This document shows, piece by piece, positions 1-10,489 of a stretch of 64,000 nucleotides of DNA. The notes below the pieces were generated by a model, which had not been told where the DNA came from, did not search any database, and worked only from the letters and a program-made list of their open reading frames with translations. The DNA lies in assembly GCF_903893715.1 (NCBI RefSeq), contig NZ_CAITNG010000153.1, positions 21,632-85,631 of the forward strand, written 5' to 3'. How positions within the stretch are numbered: position 1 is the stretch's first letter; each line of letters starts with the position of its first letter. This DNA comes from an uncultured Mucilaginibacter sp. (GTDB lineage Bacteria > Bacteroidota > Bacteroidia > Sphingobacteriales > Sphingobacteriaceae). The position numbers and the translations under genes are program-made.

Positions 1-2
1 CG

Positions 3-908
3 CTGATCGATACGATAACACGTTACCACACGGTATCGTCGGATGCGGAAATTACGCTGGAGGCTAATCCGGATGATCTTGACCAGGAGAAGGTATCTGC
101 CTTACGGCAAACGCCGGTGAACCGTTTTAGCATTGGTATTCAATCGTTCTTTGATGAAGATTTGTTTTGGATGAACCGTGCGCACCGGGCGAACGAAGCG
201 GAATCATCGATAAAGCGGGTGCAGGATTGCGGCTTTGAAAACATTACTGCCGACCTGATATACGGTTACCCCTTATTAACCGACCAAAAGTGGAAACAAA
301 ACCTGGAGCTATTATTTGCTTTGAATATACCGCATGTATCGGCTTATGGGATGACGGTGGAACCGAAAACGGCGTTAGCAGCTTATATCAAAAAGAAAGT
401 TTACGCACCTATGGATGAAGCCCAAAGCGCTGAACAGTTTATGGTGCTGATGAACGCAATGGAACAGCAGGGTTATGAGCAATACGAAATTTCGAACTTT
501 TGCAGGCCGGGGCATTACTCGCGGCATAACGCCAATTACTGGAAAGGGGTGAAATATTTAGGTGTAGGGCCGTCGGCGCACTCATTTAACGGTGAGGCAA
601 GAGCCTGGAACGTGGCCAATAATGCCAAATACATACAGGCGCTGGCGGGCAACCAAATACCCGCCGAAAGGGAAGAACTGACGGAGCAAAACCGGCTGAA
701 CGAATACATCATGACAGCATTACGCACCATGTGGGGATTGGATATCGATAAACTCGATAATATTGCCAATAACGCATCGACGGAATTGATATGCGCGGCA
801 GAGCCTTATTTTGACAAGGGTTGGCTGCAGCGCGAGGGGCAGATTTTTACCCTTACCCAAGAGGGGAAATTGTATGCCGACCTGGTTGCATCGGAGTTGT
901 TTTTTTAA
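3..908 (+). CDS. hemW: HemW-like radical SAM coproporphyrinogen III oxidase-like protein, 5'-truncated by window edge
   Basis: Frame is open from base 3 (LIDTITRYHTVSSDAEITLEANPDDL...NRFSIGIQSF); motifs EANPDDL, FSIGIQSF, YEISNFC, YWKGVKYLGVGPSAHSF are typical of HemW. Confidence 0.93.
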   Translation: MIDTITRYHTVSSDAEITLEANPDDLDQEKVSALRQTPVNRFSIGIQSFFDEDLFWMNRAHRANEAESSIKRVQDCGFENITADLIYGYPLLTDQKWKQNLELLFALNIPHVSAYGMTVEPKTALAAYIKKKVYAPMDEAQSAEQFMVLMNAMEQQGYEQYEISNFCRPGHYSRHNANYWKGVKYLGVGPSAHSFNGEARAWNVANNAKYIQALAGNQIPAEREELTEQNRLNEYIMTALRTMWGLDIDKLDNIANNASTELICAAEPYFDKGWLQREGQIFTLTQEGKLYADLVASELFF

Positions 909-1092
909 GAGCCCCAGTGGTTAATTTTTTACCACAAAGAGCGCCGGGGCTTGCACAGAGGTGGTTGAGTTTGCATTTTATTAAATTTCATTCCATTGAT
1001 TTACTGATAGTTGTATGATTTTTTGATATCTGAAAAATCCGTGGGCTAGCTACTGTCGTAAATCGCTACAAATTGAAAAACATCTCAAAAAA

Positions 1093-1641
1093 ATGAAAAA
1101 ATTTCTAATCGTGGCCTTTGCTTTAGCAGCTATCGCAATAGCGCCCAAAACTTACGCTCAAACTAAAATGGTTGGTGGCGCAGCAATGTACCCAACTAAA
1201 GACATTATTGATAATGCCGTAAACTCGAAAGACCATACCACCCTTGTTGCCGCTGTAAAAGCAGCCGGTTTGGTTGAAACTTTAAAAGGCGCAGGCCCCT
1301 TCACTGTGTTTGCACCAACCAACGAAGCCTTTGCGAAATTACCTGCCGGTACTGTTGACAATTTGTTGAAACCGGAAAACAAAGCTACCCTGACCAAAAT
1401 TTTAACTTACCATGTTGTTGCCGGCCGTTTAAGCGCTGCCGACCTGGTTGCCAAAATTAAAGAAGGCAATGGTAAAGCAACTTTGAAAACCGTGAGCGGC
1501 GGCACTTTAACTGCCATGCTGAAAGGTAAAAAAGTTTACCTGGTTGACGAAAAAGGCGGCGAAAGCTGGGTAACCATTGCCGACGTGAACCAAAGCAATG
1601 GTGTGATACATGTGGTAAACGCTGTATTGTTGCCTAACTAA
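1093..1641 (+). CDS. Fasciclin (FAS1) domain secreted protein
   Basis: Signal peptide; [25 protein letters not shown]...[12 protein letters not shown]...[13 protein letters not shown]. Confidence 0.93.
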   Translation: MKKFLIVAFALAAIAIAPKTYAQTKMVGGAAMYPTKDIIDNAVNSKDHTTLVAAVKAAGLVETLKGAGPFTVFAPTNEAFAKLPAGTVDNLLKPENKATLTKILTYHVVAGRLSAADLVAKIKEGNGKATLKTVSGGTLTAMLKGKKVYLVDEKGGESWVTIADVNQSNGVIHVVNAVLLPN

Positions 1642-1668
1642 TTAAACCATCCATCTACCTATGTTATG

Positions 1669-1700
1669 AGCCCGGTTGTAAAAGCGCCGGGCTTTTTTTT
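1669..1700 (+). terminator. Rho-independent terminator after fasciclin gene
   Basis: AGCCCGG...CCGGGCT stem followed by T-run. Confidence 0.8.
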
Positions 1701-1734
1701 GGCGTGTTTTGCTGGTAATGCTTAACTTAGCCTG

Positions 1735-2613
1735 ATGGGTTTTATACTTGCCAAAGTTGATGTTGTTGATACGATTAGCGCTGCCGATTTTAAGTCGAAA
1801 TATTTAAAGCCGCGCAAACCGGTGGTGATAAAAGGGCTGAGCAAAAACTGGCCTTCGCGCGATAAATGGACACCCGAATACTTAAAACAAGTGGTGGGCA
1901 GCAAAGTGGTGCCGCTGTACGATAACTCGAAAGCCGACCCGGCAAAACCGATAAATGCCGCTGCTGCCGAAATGCCTTTTGATGAATACGTTGACCTGAT
2001 ACGCAGGGAGCCTACGGAACTGCGGATATTTTTCTTCAATATTTTTAAGCACGCGCCGCAACTGCTGGACGATATTGTTTTACCGAAAGAGCTGATGGGT
2101 GGTTTTTTGGAGAGCATGCCCGCCATGTTTTTTGGGGGTTCAAATTCTATTACGTTTTTGCATTATGATATTGATTTACCGCATTTGTTCCATACCCATT
2201 TTGGGGGGCGCAAGCAGGTGATATTGTTCGAAAATAAATGGAAACGACGGCTGTACTGCATACCCAATGCCACCTATGCGCTGGAAGATTATGACGTGTC
2301 CAGTCCTGATTTTAAAAAATTCCCGGCGCTGAACGGCGTTGAGGGCTATGAGGTGTTTTTAGAACATGGCGATACCCTGTTTATGCCCACCGGCTACTGG
2401 CACTGGATGAAATACCTGGACGGCTCGTATTCGCTTAGCCTGCGCGCCTGGGACGCTTCGCTGGCGCGCAAAGCGGCAAGTTTGTATAACTTAGCGGTTA
2501 AAGGTGGTGTGGATAGTGTTTTAAAGATGCTGTTTAAAGGGAAGTACGCGGCATGGCGGGAAAGGCTGTCGGTGAAACGGGCGGAGCGGGCGTTGAGGAG
2601 TGGGAAGCTTTAA
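1735..2613 (+). CDS. Cupin-like (JmjC-fold) domain protein
   Basis: RKPVVIKGLSKNWP...FLHYDIDLPHLFHTHFGGRKQVILF...GDTLFMPTGYWHWMKYLDGSYSLSLR. Confidence 0.85.
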   Translation: MGFILAKVDVVDTISAADFKSKYLKPRKPVVIKGLSKNWPSRDKWTPEYLKQVVGSKVVPLYDNSKADPAKPINAAAAEMPFDEYVDLIRREPTELRIFFFNIFKHAPQLLDDIVLPKELMGGFLESMPAMFFGGSNSITFLHYDIDLPHLFHTHFGGRKQVILFENKWKRRLYCIPNATYALEDYDVSSPDFKKFPALNGVEGYEVFLEHGDTLFMPTGYWHWMKYLDGSYSLSLRAWDASLARKAASLYNLAVKGGVDSVLKMLFKGKYAAWRERLSVKRAERALRSGKL

Positions 2614-2679
2614 GTTTGTGCTTCGACATTGGGGTAAAAGTTGTTGGAGACATACCACCAACAACGCAAAAATAAAGAG

Positions 2680-3261
2680 CTATGAAACCCCATCGGCTAT
2701 TGTGACGGGTGTTGTTTTGAGTAGGTTAAAATGTTTCTCGAGCTTGCTCATATCCATGCGTTTTATAGTGTTGCCTTCAAAGGGGTAATCCACCACATGG
2801 TTGGTTAATTCAACGCGCAGGAAGCAAAGCAAAGCTTCTTTTTTTAACCGGGCGCGAAAACGGGCCAGCAGCACGGCACCGGCAATAAGCGCGGCTATAC
2901 CTGTGTAAATTATAAATGGAGTATGCCACACGTAGCCGGCAATCAAGCATAGCATAGTAATTATCAACACTAATATTGGCAACGCAAAACGGCCATTCTT
3001 TTGTTTTGGGTCGGAGGATAGGCCACCGGGCGTATTGTCAGCGTGGGCAATTATCTGCAAACGGGTAATTTCGGCGAGATGAAAAAATTCGACAGAAGTA
3101 TCGGTTTTAACGCTCAGGCCATCACCGGAAAGCGACACTTCAAATCCATCACAATCGCAAAAAAGAGCTAAGGGCTGGTTGTTATTGTCCACGTTAATTT
3201 TCAGATAAGGTTTGTAACCGGGTTTTTGGGTAAATATCCGCCTACGAAATTTTGTATACAA
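2680..3261 (-). CDS. Hypothetical membrane protein (two predicted TM segments)
   Basis: Intact 193 aa ORF with hydrophobic stretches FALPILVLIITMLCLIAGYVW and FIIYTGIAALIAGAVLLARF. Confidence 0.6.
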   Translation of the reverse strand: MYTKFRRRIFTQKPGYKPYLKINVDNNNQPLALFCDCDGFEVSLSGDGLSVKTDTSVEFFHLAEITRLQIIAHADNTPGGLSSDPKQKNGRFALPILVLIITMLCLIAGYVWHTPFIIYTGIAALIAGAVLLARFRARLKKEALLCFLRVELTNHVVDYPFEGNTIKRMDMSKLEKHFNLLKTTPVTIADGVS

Positions 3262-3629
3262 TTACTTAAACCAATAAGACGACTAAAAGTTTAAATGAGG
3301 GAGCAAAATAAAGTGCGGGCTGCATGGTTTGTTAACTTAGGCCGACTAAAATATTGCAAGTATCCTGCTTATCCGCAGGTTCATCTTTTCCAATAAAATT
3401 TTCCTAAATTAGCATCAACTGTTTTCACCAAAACTCAAATTATCAAATTTAGCATAGCAATTTGGTCGCATTTTTAGCAAGAAATATAATTTTTGTTGTT
3501 TTATATACCAATTTATCAAAAATTTATACCCATTATTGGCTTTTAGTTCTTTATTTTTAAAAAATATCTTTATAAATTACGTTTTTTTAAAACATACACC
3601 AAAATTACAGCAACAGAAAGGGACCAAAC

Positions 3630-5078
3630 ATGCATCATTCGGCTTATTTTAGCGATTACAACCCCGCCCCGAATACCTGGGACGAAATGTTTGGCACCGA
3701 TGCGCAAATACGCGGCCATTACGAAAAGGTAATAGAGTACCTGACCCGCGAATCGATAGACGAACTGAACAAAAAAGAAGACCTGGCCAAGCGCCTCTTT
3801 ATGAGCCAGGGCATTACCTTTACCGTGTACAACAGCGGCGAGGGTATTGAAAAAATATTCCCTTTCGATATCATCCCGCGTATTATTACCGGGCAGGAAT
3901 GGGCTTTTGTGGAGAAGGGGATTAAACAACGCCTGCATGTGCTTAACCTTTTTTTAAAGGATGTGTACAGCAACCAGTTTATCATAAAAGACGGTATTGT
4001 ACCAGCCGACATTATTTATAGCTGTCCGCACTTTTTGCGCGAAATGCATAATGTAAAAGTGCCCTACGATGTATACGTACACATAGCGGGTATCGATTTG
4101 ATACGTGATTACGACGGAACTTTTTATGTGTTGGAAGATAACCTGCGCACCCCATCGGGCGTAAGTTATATGTTGGAGAACCGCGAGATTACCAAGCGGC
4201 TTTTCCCCGACCTGCTGCCGCAATGCGGCGTACGCAGCGTTACCGAATACCCTAATATTTTGTACCGTAACCTGCTATCCTTATCACCAAGGCAAATTCC
4301 TCATCCTACCATAGTGTTACTGAGTCCGGGTATTTACAACTCTGCCTATTTTGAGCATACTACCCTGGCCCGTTTAATGGGTGTAGAATTAGTGGAGGGC
4401 CGCGACCTGGTGGTGGCGAATCATAAAGTGTATATGAAAACCACCACCGGCCTCCAACAAGTGGATGTTATTTACCGCAGGGTTGACGATGAGTTTCTGG
4501 ACCCATTGGTATTCAACCCGTCAAGCGTGTTGGGCGTGGCAGGCATTTTAGGTGCTTACCGCAAGGGCAATGTGGCTATTGTTAACGCCATAGGCAATGG
4601 CGTGGCCGACGATAAGGCCATTTACACCTATGTGCCGGATATGATACGGTATTATTTGAACGAAGAACCTATCCTTAAAAACGTGCCTACCTACCAGTTG
4701 GGCAATCCCGAAGAGGCCGAGTACGTGTTTGGCAACCTCAATAAAATGGTGGTAAAACGCACCAATGGTTCGGGAGGTTACGGTATGCTGATGGGCCATG
4801 CGGCCACGCAACAGGAAATGGACGATTACAAAGCCGAAATCATCAAAAACCCGCGCGATTTTATAGCGCAGCCAACCATCAGCCTGTCGGCAGCGCCATG
4901 TTATATGCAGGGCAAGCTAACACCCCGAAGGATCGATCTGCGGCCTTACGCGTTATGCGGGCCCGATGGTATCGAGATTGTTCCCGGTGGCCTTACACGG
5001 GTTGCATTGCGCGAAGGAAGCCTGGTGGTAAACAGCAGCCAAGGCGGGGGCAGCAAGGATACCTGGGTATTGGTTTAA
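3630..5078 (+). CDS. Circularly permuted type 2 ATP-grasp protein
   Basis: DIIPRIITGQEWAFVEKGIKQRLHVLNLFLKDVY, YVLEDNLRTPSGVSYMLENR, VVKRTNGSGGYGM, RRIDLRPYALCG motifs. Confidence 0.92.
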   Translation: MHHSAYFSDYNPAPNTWDEMFGTDAQIRGHYEKVIEYLTRESIDELNKKEDLAKRLFMSQGITFTVYNSGEGIEKIFPFDIIPRIITGQEWAFVEKGIKQRLHVLNLFLKDVYSNQFIIKDGIVPADIIYSCPHFLREMHNVKVPYDVYVHIAGIDLIRDYDGTFYVLEDNLRTPSGVSYMLENREITKRLFPDLLPQCGVRSVTEYPNILYRNLLSLSPRQIPHPTIVLLSPGIYNSAYFEHTTLARLMGVELVEGRDLVVANHKVYMKTTTGLQQVDVIYRRVDDEFLDPLVFNPSSVLGVAGILGAYRKGNVAIVNAIGNGVADDKAIYTYVPDMIRYYLNEEPILKNVPTYQLGNPEEAEYVFGNLNKMVVKRTNGSGGYGMLMGHAATQQEMDDYKAEIIKNPRDFIAQPTISLSAAPCYMQGKLTPRRIDLRPYALCGPDGIEIVPGGLTRVALREGSLVVNSSQGGGSKDTWVLV

Positions 5079-5110
5079 ATAAATTGGTTATTAGTATTGA
5101 AGAGTGATAT

Positions 5111-6046
5111 ATGTTAAGTAGAGTAGCCTCGAGTTTATATTGGATGAGCCGTTATATGGAGCGCAGCGACGGTATGTTGCGTATGCTCAAAATCAACTAC
5201 GCCTCATCGCAGGATACCATCCAAACTTTTACCTGGGAGCCTGTTATACGCATATTTGCCGGCGGTAAAGAAGATGAGATATTGGCACTGGGCAACGATA
5301 GCCGCGCGGTGTTAAAATATATGGTGCTGGATAGGGAAAACCCAAACTCTATCGTCAACATTATTACGCTTGCGCGCGAAAATGCCCGCGGCGTACAGGA
5401 GCTCATCAGTAAAGACCTTTGGCAATGCCTCAATGAGTTTTACCATACCGTTAAAGATCCCAAGCTAAAATTTTACCTCGAAAAAGACGGCCCTATTACC
5501 GCCCTCGATATCCTCATTAAACAAGGCATGCTTTACTCGGGCACGCTCGAAATTACAATGGAGCGTGGCGAAGGGCGTAGTTTTATCAATATTGGTAAGT
5601 TTTTAGAGCGCGGCATACAGTCGGTTGATATTTTGGATACCAAATTTGGCTCGATAGACAATAACCCCAACCTGTTGACCGACACCAGCTACTGGAAACA
5701 CCTTTTGCTGTCGCTGGGCGGGTACGAGATATACCTAAAGGCCTACCGCTCGGGCTTCGAGGCCGAAAACGTGCTGGAGCAGGTGGTATTGAACAATGAT
5801 TTCCCACGCTCGGTTATCTATTCGGTAAACCATATCCTGAGGTATTTTGAGCGCCTGAAGGCCGAAAGCAATATGCCCGATTTCCGTGAGTTATCATTCC
5901 TCATCGGCCGCTTGCAAAGCAGCATTAAATACAGTTCGGTTAAAACCATACGCCAGGATGGCCTGCACGATTATTTGACCAATATCCGCAGCGAATTGTT
6001 TAGAATTGGCGACTCGCTTAACCAACATTATTTTGCATATTCGTAA
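5111..6046 (+). CDS. Alpha-E domain-containing protein
   Basis: MLSRVASSLYWMSRYMERSDGMLRML start is characteristic; follows the ATP-grasp gene. Confidence 0.92.
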   Translation: MLSRVASSLYWMSRYMERSDGMLRMLKINYASSQDTIQTFTWEPVIRIFAGGKEDEILALGNDSRAVLKYMVLDRENPNSIVNIITLARENARGVQELISKDLWQCLNEFYHTVKDPKLKFYLEKDGPITALDILIKQGMLYSGTLEITMERGEGRSFINIGKFLERGIQSVDILDTKFGSIDNNPNLLTDTSYWKHLLLSLGGYEIYLKAYRSGFEAENVLEQVVLNNDFPRSVIYSVNHILRYFERLKAESNMPDFRELSFLIGRLQSSIKYSSVKTIRQDGLHDYLTNIRSELFRIGDSLNQHYFAYS

Positions 6047-6081
6047 ATACCGCATTAAATTTTACACCCAACCAATAAACC

Positions 6082-7065
6082 ATGCCTGAGTTTAAAATAC
6101 AGCATATCACCAAATATACTTATGATGGCCCTGTGCGCGACAGCGCCAACCAAATCATCCTGTACCCGATAAAGGATGATTACCAGGAGGTGATAAAGCA
6201 CGAGATAAAAATAAGCGGCGACCCTTCGGTTGATATCCATATTGATTATTATGGCAACGAAGTGGGCGATTTTACTTATATCGAACCACACTCCACGCTG
6301 GAAATAACATCGAGAATATGGGTGAACACCAAGCACCGCATGTACCCCATGGACGATATTTTTGCAGAGCAGCAATGGGAAGACTTGCGCCAATTGCACG
6401 GCCAGGTGGCGTATATAGATTTTTTAAGGCAGGAGTATTTTGATGGCCTGGATGAGTTGCAGCAAATTATTAATAAGGACAAGGTAGCGAATGAAACACC
6501 CTACCAGTTGGCCATGCGTTTTTGTAAATACGTGTACGAAAACTTTGAATATATAAAAGGCGTTACCACCGTGGAAACCACCCTGGATGAGATATGGGCG
6601 TTAAAAGCCGGCGTTTGCCAGGATTTTGCCCACATTTTGATGGAAATGCTGCGCCTGGTAAACATACCGGCGCGCTATGTGAGCGGGTATATCTGTTCAT
6701 CAAAAAGCCATTGGCGCGGCGAAGGTGCCACACATGCCTGGGCCGAAGCATACCTGCCGGGCTACGGCTGGCTGGGCCTTGACCCTACAAACAACATCAT
6801 AGCCAACGAAAACCATGTGCGGCTGGCTGTGGGCCGTAATTTTTCGGATTGCTCGCCGGTGAAGGGTGTTTATAAAGGTGCTGCCACCCATAGTTTAGAG
6901 GTTGCGGTTTCGGTGGGTAACCCCGGCGACAGCCATACTGAAGACTATGACCACGAAGTGCACCATGAGACGCCGCCGGCACTTAAAAAACTGACGCAGG
7001 TGCCCCAAAACAGTTATCGGCTGTACCTGGAGATGATGCAACAGCAGCAACAACAGCAGCAGTAA
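6082..7065 (+). CDS. Transglutaminase family protein with C-terminal poly-Q tail
   Basis: GVCQDFAHILMEMLR, GEGATHAWAEAYLPGYGWLGLDPTNN catalytic Cys/His/Asp context. Confidence 0.92.
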   Translation: MPEFKIQHITKYTYDGPVRDSANQIILYPIKDDYQEVIKHEIKISGDPSVDIHIDYYGNEVGDFTYIEPHSTLEITSRIWVNTKHRMYPMDDIFAEQQWEDLRQLHGQVAYIDFLRQEYFDGLDELQQIINKDKVANETPYQLAMRFCKYVYENFEYIKGVTTVETTLDEIWALKAGVCQDFAHILMEMLRLVNIPARYVSGYICSSKSHWRGEGATHAWAEAYLPGYGWLGLDPTNNIIANENHVRLAVGRNFSDCSPVKGVYKGAATHSLEVAVSVGNPGDSHTEDYDHEVHHETPPALKKLTQVPQNSYRLYLEMMQQQQQQQQ

Positions 7066-7082
7066 AAAGTGGCAGGTTTTTT

Positions 7083-7958
7083 TTAAGCACCGATAATTTG
7101 CGCAATTTTGGCCTCGTTGTAAACGGGGTTTGCGCCTCTTTGGCCGGCTACAAAGGCGCCAATGGCGCAGGCTTTTTCTAATACCTTGTCCATGGGTTGT
7201 TTGCTGAACATGCCTGCGATAAAGGTGGCCAAAAATGCATCTCCGGCGCCAACGGTGTCGACCACATCGACGGTAAAACCGGCGTGTTCGTAGAATTTAT
7301 TATCGTAGTAAACAATCGCCCCGTTTTGGCCGCGGGTTACGCAGATGCTTTGGCAGTGGAATTTCTTTCGAAACTCGGTTATCCTGTCTTTTAAAGTACC
7401 CTCATGGTTACCAGTCAATAAAATGGCTTCTTCTTCGTTCATTTTTACCACGTCGGCCATGACGGCCAGGGTTTCGATGGTTTCCTGCTCGTAGTGCGGG
7501 GCGCGCAGGTTCACGTCAAAAACCTTCAGCATTTTATTTTCGAACAGGTTGAGCAAGGTATCGCGGCTGGCTTTGCTGCGGCTGGCCAGGCTGCCGAAAA
7601 CAATTACCTGTGTGTGTTTTATTCTGGTGAGCAGGGCATCGGTAGGTTGGATATTGTCCCACGATATGGGCTTGGGGATGGTGTAGGTGGCCTGCTGATG
7701 CTCATCGAGGGTTACGGTTACGCTGCAGGTGGGTAGGTTATCATCAACTTGCACCAAATCGGTATTGAGTTAGTTAGATTTTAAGAAGGTTAATAGCTTT
7801 TTGCCTTCTTCATCGTCGCCTACGCGGCTTACCAGTGTGGCATCGATACCTTGTTTCACTAAATGCAATGCCACATTCATGGGCGCACCGCCGGGCACCT
7901 TTTCGGTACCAAAGGTGTCCCATAATACTTCGCCAAAACACAGCACTTGGTTTTTCAT
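7083..7958 (-). pseudogene. PfkB-family carbohydrate (fructo)kinase interrupted by an in-frame TAA
   Basis: ORFs 7770..8009 and 7083..7757 are in the same frame; readthrough gives ...LLTFLKSN*LNTDLVQVDDNLPTCSV...DTVGAGDAFLATF; start ATG at 7958 (MKNQVLCFGEVLWDTFG). Confidence 0.8.
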
Positions 7959-8020
7959 CATCGATTGTTGATTTGCAAAGCTATGAGCTTTTATCGCAAC
8001 AAATTGCATAAATTTAAATC

Positions 8021-8443
8021 ATGAAAAAATACATGGTGTTGGTTTTATTGCTCTGTGCCGGGATGGCTTGGGGGCAAGACAGGCAGGCCGTTATCAAGGT
8101 ACTGACCACCCAGCAGGATGCCTGGAACCGCGGCGATATTGATGGCTTTATGGCGGGGTACTGGAAGTCGGACTCGCTGGTGTTTGTAGGTAAAACGGCG
8201 CCCGCTTACGGCTGGCAAACCACGTTAGATCATTATAAAAAATCGTATCCCGATAAGGCTACCATGGGCAAGCTTGCATTTACCCTCATAAAAGTGGATG
8301 TGCTGGACAAAACCAATGCCTTTGTATTAGGCGCCTGGCACCTGAGCCGCGATGCCGGCAAGGGCGATGTGGGCGGCTATTTTACGCTGTGGTTTAAAAA
8401 GATTGACGGTGTTTGGATGATTGTTTGCGACCATACGAGTTAG
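8021..8443 (+). CDS. NTF2-like / DUF4440-type secreted protein
   Basis: QQDAWNRGDIDGFMAGYWKSDSLVFVG...WMIVCDHTS. Confidence 0.85.
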   Translation: MKKYMVLVLLLCAGMAWGQDRQAVIKVLTTQQDAWNRGDIDGFMAGYWKSDSLVFVGKTAPAYGWQTTLDHYKKSYPDKATMGKLAFTLIKVDVLDKTNAFVLGAWHLSRDAGKGDVGGYFTLWFKKIDGVWMIVCDHTS

Positions 8444-8497
8444 GTGGTGCTGTTGTGAGAGAGTATAGGCCTTTGTACGGCTTTTCGCTCAAGCAAT

Positions 8498-9268
8498 TTA
8501 GAGGTCCATGGCGAAGGCCAAACCGGGAGTTCCGTTTTGGTAGGTGGGCAACAGTACCGTTTTTTTACCATCAGCTTTGGTGTGGGTAAGGGCATTGCGG
8601 ATGTAGGGGTACACATAATAGGCTGCCTTGGTTGATAGGATACCGAAACCGGCACCGGCAACCACATCGATAAACCAATGATCGTGGTTATACAAACGGA
8701 ACACGCCTGTTGTGGCGGCAATGGCATAACCGGCAATGCCATACCAGTTGGACTTGGCGGAAAACTCCTGGTCCAAAAATTCGGCACCGGCAAATGCCGT
8801 TGATGTGTGGCCGGAGAAGAAGGAAAGATAGTCGGCACCGTTAGGGCGCAAGCGGTGGGTAGTTTGTTTGGATACGGTAGCCGTAAGGGCCAAAATACCA
8901 CCAGATAGGCCAAGCAGGGCTGTACGATCGATAAAGGTGTTTTTACCAGAGATACCGACCAGGTTGAGGCCATAAACTATAATGACCGGGGCAAACTGGA
9001 AATAGCTTTCGGCCTTGGTGCTAAAATCGGGGTCGGCGTTGGTTATTTCGTTGTTGATGAAATAGTCGAACGTACGCAAGGGTTTAACAGCGAATGACAG
9101 GCCGCCATAGGTTACCAAAGCGATGGGCACAATAAAGGCACCGCGTTTGGTGTGCAGGTGTTTTACGGTGTCGGGGGCGGTGAGCAGGTCTTTTTTTACA
9201 CTATCCAACACCTGGGCGTTGGCTCCAAAGGTTATGGCACAAAGTATGGCTAATATCAGTTGTTTCAT
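8498..9268 (-). CDS. PAP2 family phosphatase
   Basis: KQTTHRLRPNGAD...SFFSGHTSTAFAGAEFL...YNHDHWFIDVVAGAGFG. Confidence 0.88.
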   Translation of the reverse strand: MKQLILAILCAITFGANAQVLDSVKKDLLTAPDTVKHLHTKRGAFIVPIALVTYGGLSFAVKPLRTFDYFINNEITNADPDFSTKAESYFQFAPVIIVYGLNLVGISGKNTFIDRTALLGLSGGILALTATVSKQTTHRLRPNGADYLSFFSGHTSTAFAGAEFLDQEFSAKSNWYGIAGYAIAATTGVFRLYNHDHWFIDVVAGAGFGILSTKAAYYVYPYIRNALTHTKADGKKTVLLPTYQNGTPGLAFAMDL

Positions 9269-9384
9269 TTATGGGCAACGGGCAAGTAAGGCCGTTTTAA
9301 CACAACGCCCAATATTAACCAATTGTTTTTAAGGTGTGTATTTTGTGTTAAGCAATTGGTGGCAGGAGCCCGTTACAGGGCAGC

Positions 9385-10425
9385 TCAGGTTATGGTAACA
9401 TGGTGTTCGGACGATTCGCGGATAATGAGTTCGGTATCAAGCTTGCGGGTTTCGAACTCGGTAACGGGGTATTTACTTTCGATAAGCTGGATGAGCATTT
9501 CGGTGGCTATCTGGCCAATCTTAAATGCCGGCTGGCGTACAGTGGTAAGGGCCGGGTTGAAAAGTTCGGCCACATCGCTGTTGGTAAACCCGGCAATGGC
9601 AATATCGGCAGGCACCTTTATGCCATGCTTTTTGAGGGTATATAAGCAGCCTGTACTGAGGCGATCGGATGCGATAAAGATAGCGTCGGGCCTGTCGGAC
9701 AGGGCCAGCAACTGGTTTACGGCGATTTCCACTTCATCCTGTATCATGCCGCCATGGTCGCAATGTTTCAGGTAATCCGGGTTAAAGGGCACATCGTATT
9801 TTGCCAGGGCGGCTTTAAAGCCATCCAGGCGCTCGGCGGTGATGGACAGGTTTGGCGAATTGGTAAGATGGGCGATGCGGCGGGAACCCGTTTTGATGAG
9901 GTGTTCGGTAGCATCAAAAGCCCCGCGGTAGTTGTCGGCTATTACTTTATGAGTTTCTATATCATTGGCCACCCGATCGAAAAACACCATAGGCAGACCT
10001 TTCTCGTGCAGGGTTGTGAGGTGGTTAAGGTCGTTGGTTTCGGATGAGAGCGAGATAAGCAAACCATCCACGCCACGTGAGGCCATGTGCTGTACGTTGA
10101 CCACTTCGCGATCGAATGATTCGTGGGTTTGGGTAATGATAACGTGATAGCCCCGGCTATAAGCAATTGACTCGATGCCGTTTATGGCTTGCGAGAAATA
10201 ATTGTTGGCCACCTCGCACACCACCACACCAATGGAGTGGCTACGGCGTTCTTTGAGGCTTTGGGCGATGGGATTGGGTTGATAGCCTATTTTTTCGGCG
10301 TACTCTAATACAAGCTTCTTGGTTTCGACACTTATCTCATAACGGTCGGTGAGGGCGCGCGACACGGTAGAGGTTGAAAGCCCAAGGGCTTTTGCAATAT
10401 CTTTAATGGTTATCGGCTGGTACAT
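9385..10425 (-). CDS. LacI family transcriptional regulator
   Basis: ITIKDIAKALGLSTSTVSRALTDRYEIS HTH; periplasmic-binding-like effector domain. Confidence 0.95.
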   Translation of the reverse strand: MYQPITIKDIAKALGLSTSTVSRALTDRYEISVETKKLVLEYAEKIGYQPNPIAQSLKERRSHSIGVVVCEVANNYFSQAINGIESIAYSRGYHVIITQTHESFDREVVNVQHMASRGVDGLLISLSSETNDLNHLTTLHEKGLPMVFFDRVANDIETHKVIADNYRGAFDATEHLIKTGSRRIAHLTNSPNLSITAERLDGFKAALAKYDVPFNPDYLKHCDHGGMIQDEVEIAVNQLLALSDRPDAIFIASDRLSTGCLYTLKKHGIKVPADIAIAGFTNSDVAELFNPALTTVRQPAFKIGQIATEMLIQLIESKYPVTEFETRKLDTELIIRESSEHHVTIT

Positions 10426-10489
10426 GGCGGCCCCGGTTAGTGCGCTACAAATATAACATCAATTTTTTAACAATAATTTTATGCGGTTA

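Noticed and set aside
821-1018. 65-aa ORF at the end of hemW
   Set aside because: It overlaps hemW out of frame and has no coding signature.
2600-2788. 62-aa ORF between the cupin-like and membrane protein genes
   Set aside because: It overlaps both convergent genes, is short and has no recognisable features.
3262-3629. Possible RNA gene in the AT-rich gap before the ATP-grasp operon
   Set aside because: No tRNA cloverleaf, conserved riboswitch motif or strong hairpin could be recognised by eye.
8440-8973. 177-aa ORF overlapping the PAP2 gene in another frame on the same strand
   Set aside because: The PAP2 frame has clear catalytic motifs; the alternative frame is Pro-rich with no domain.
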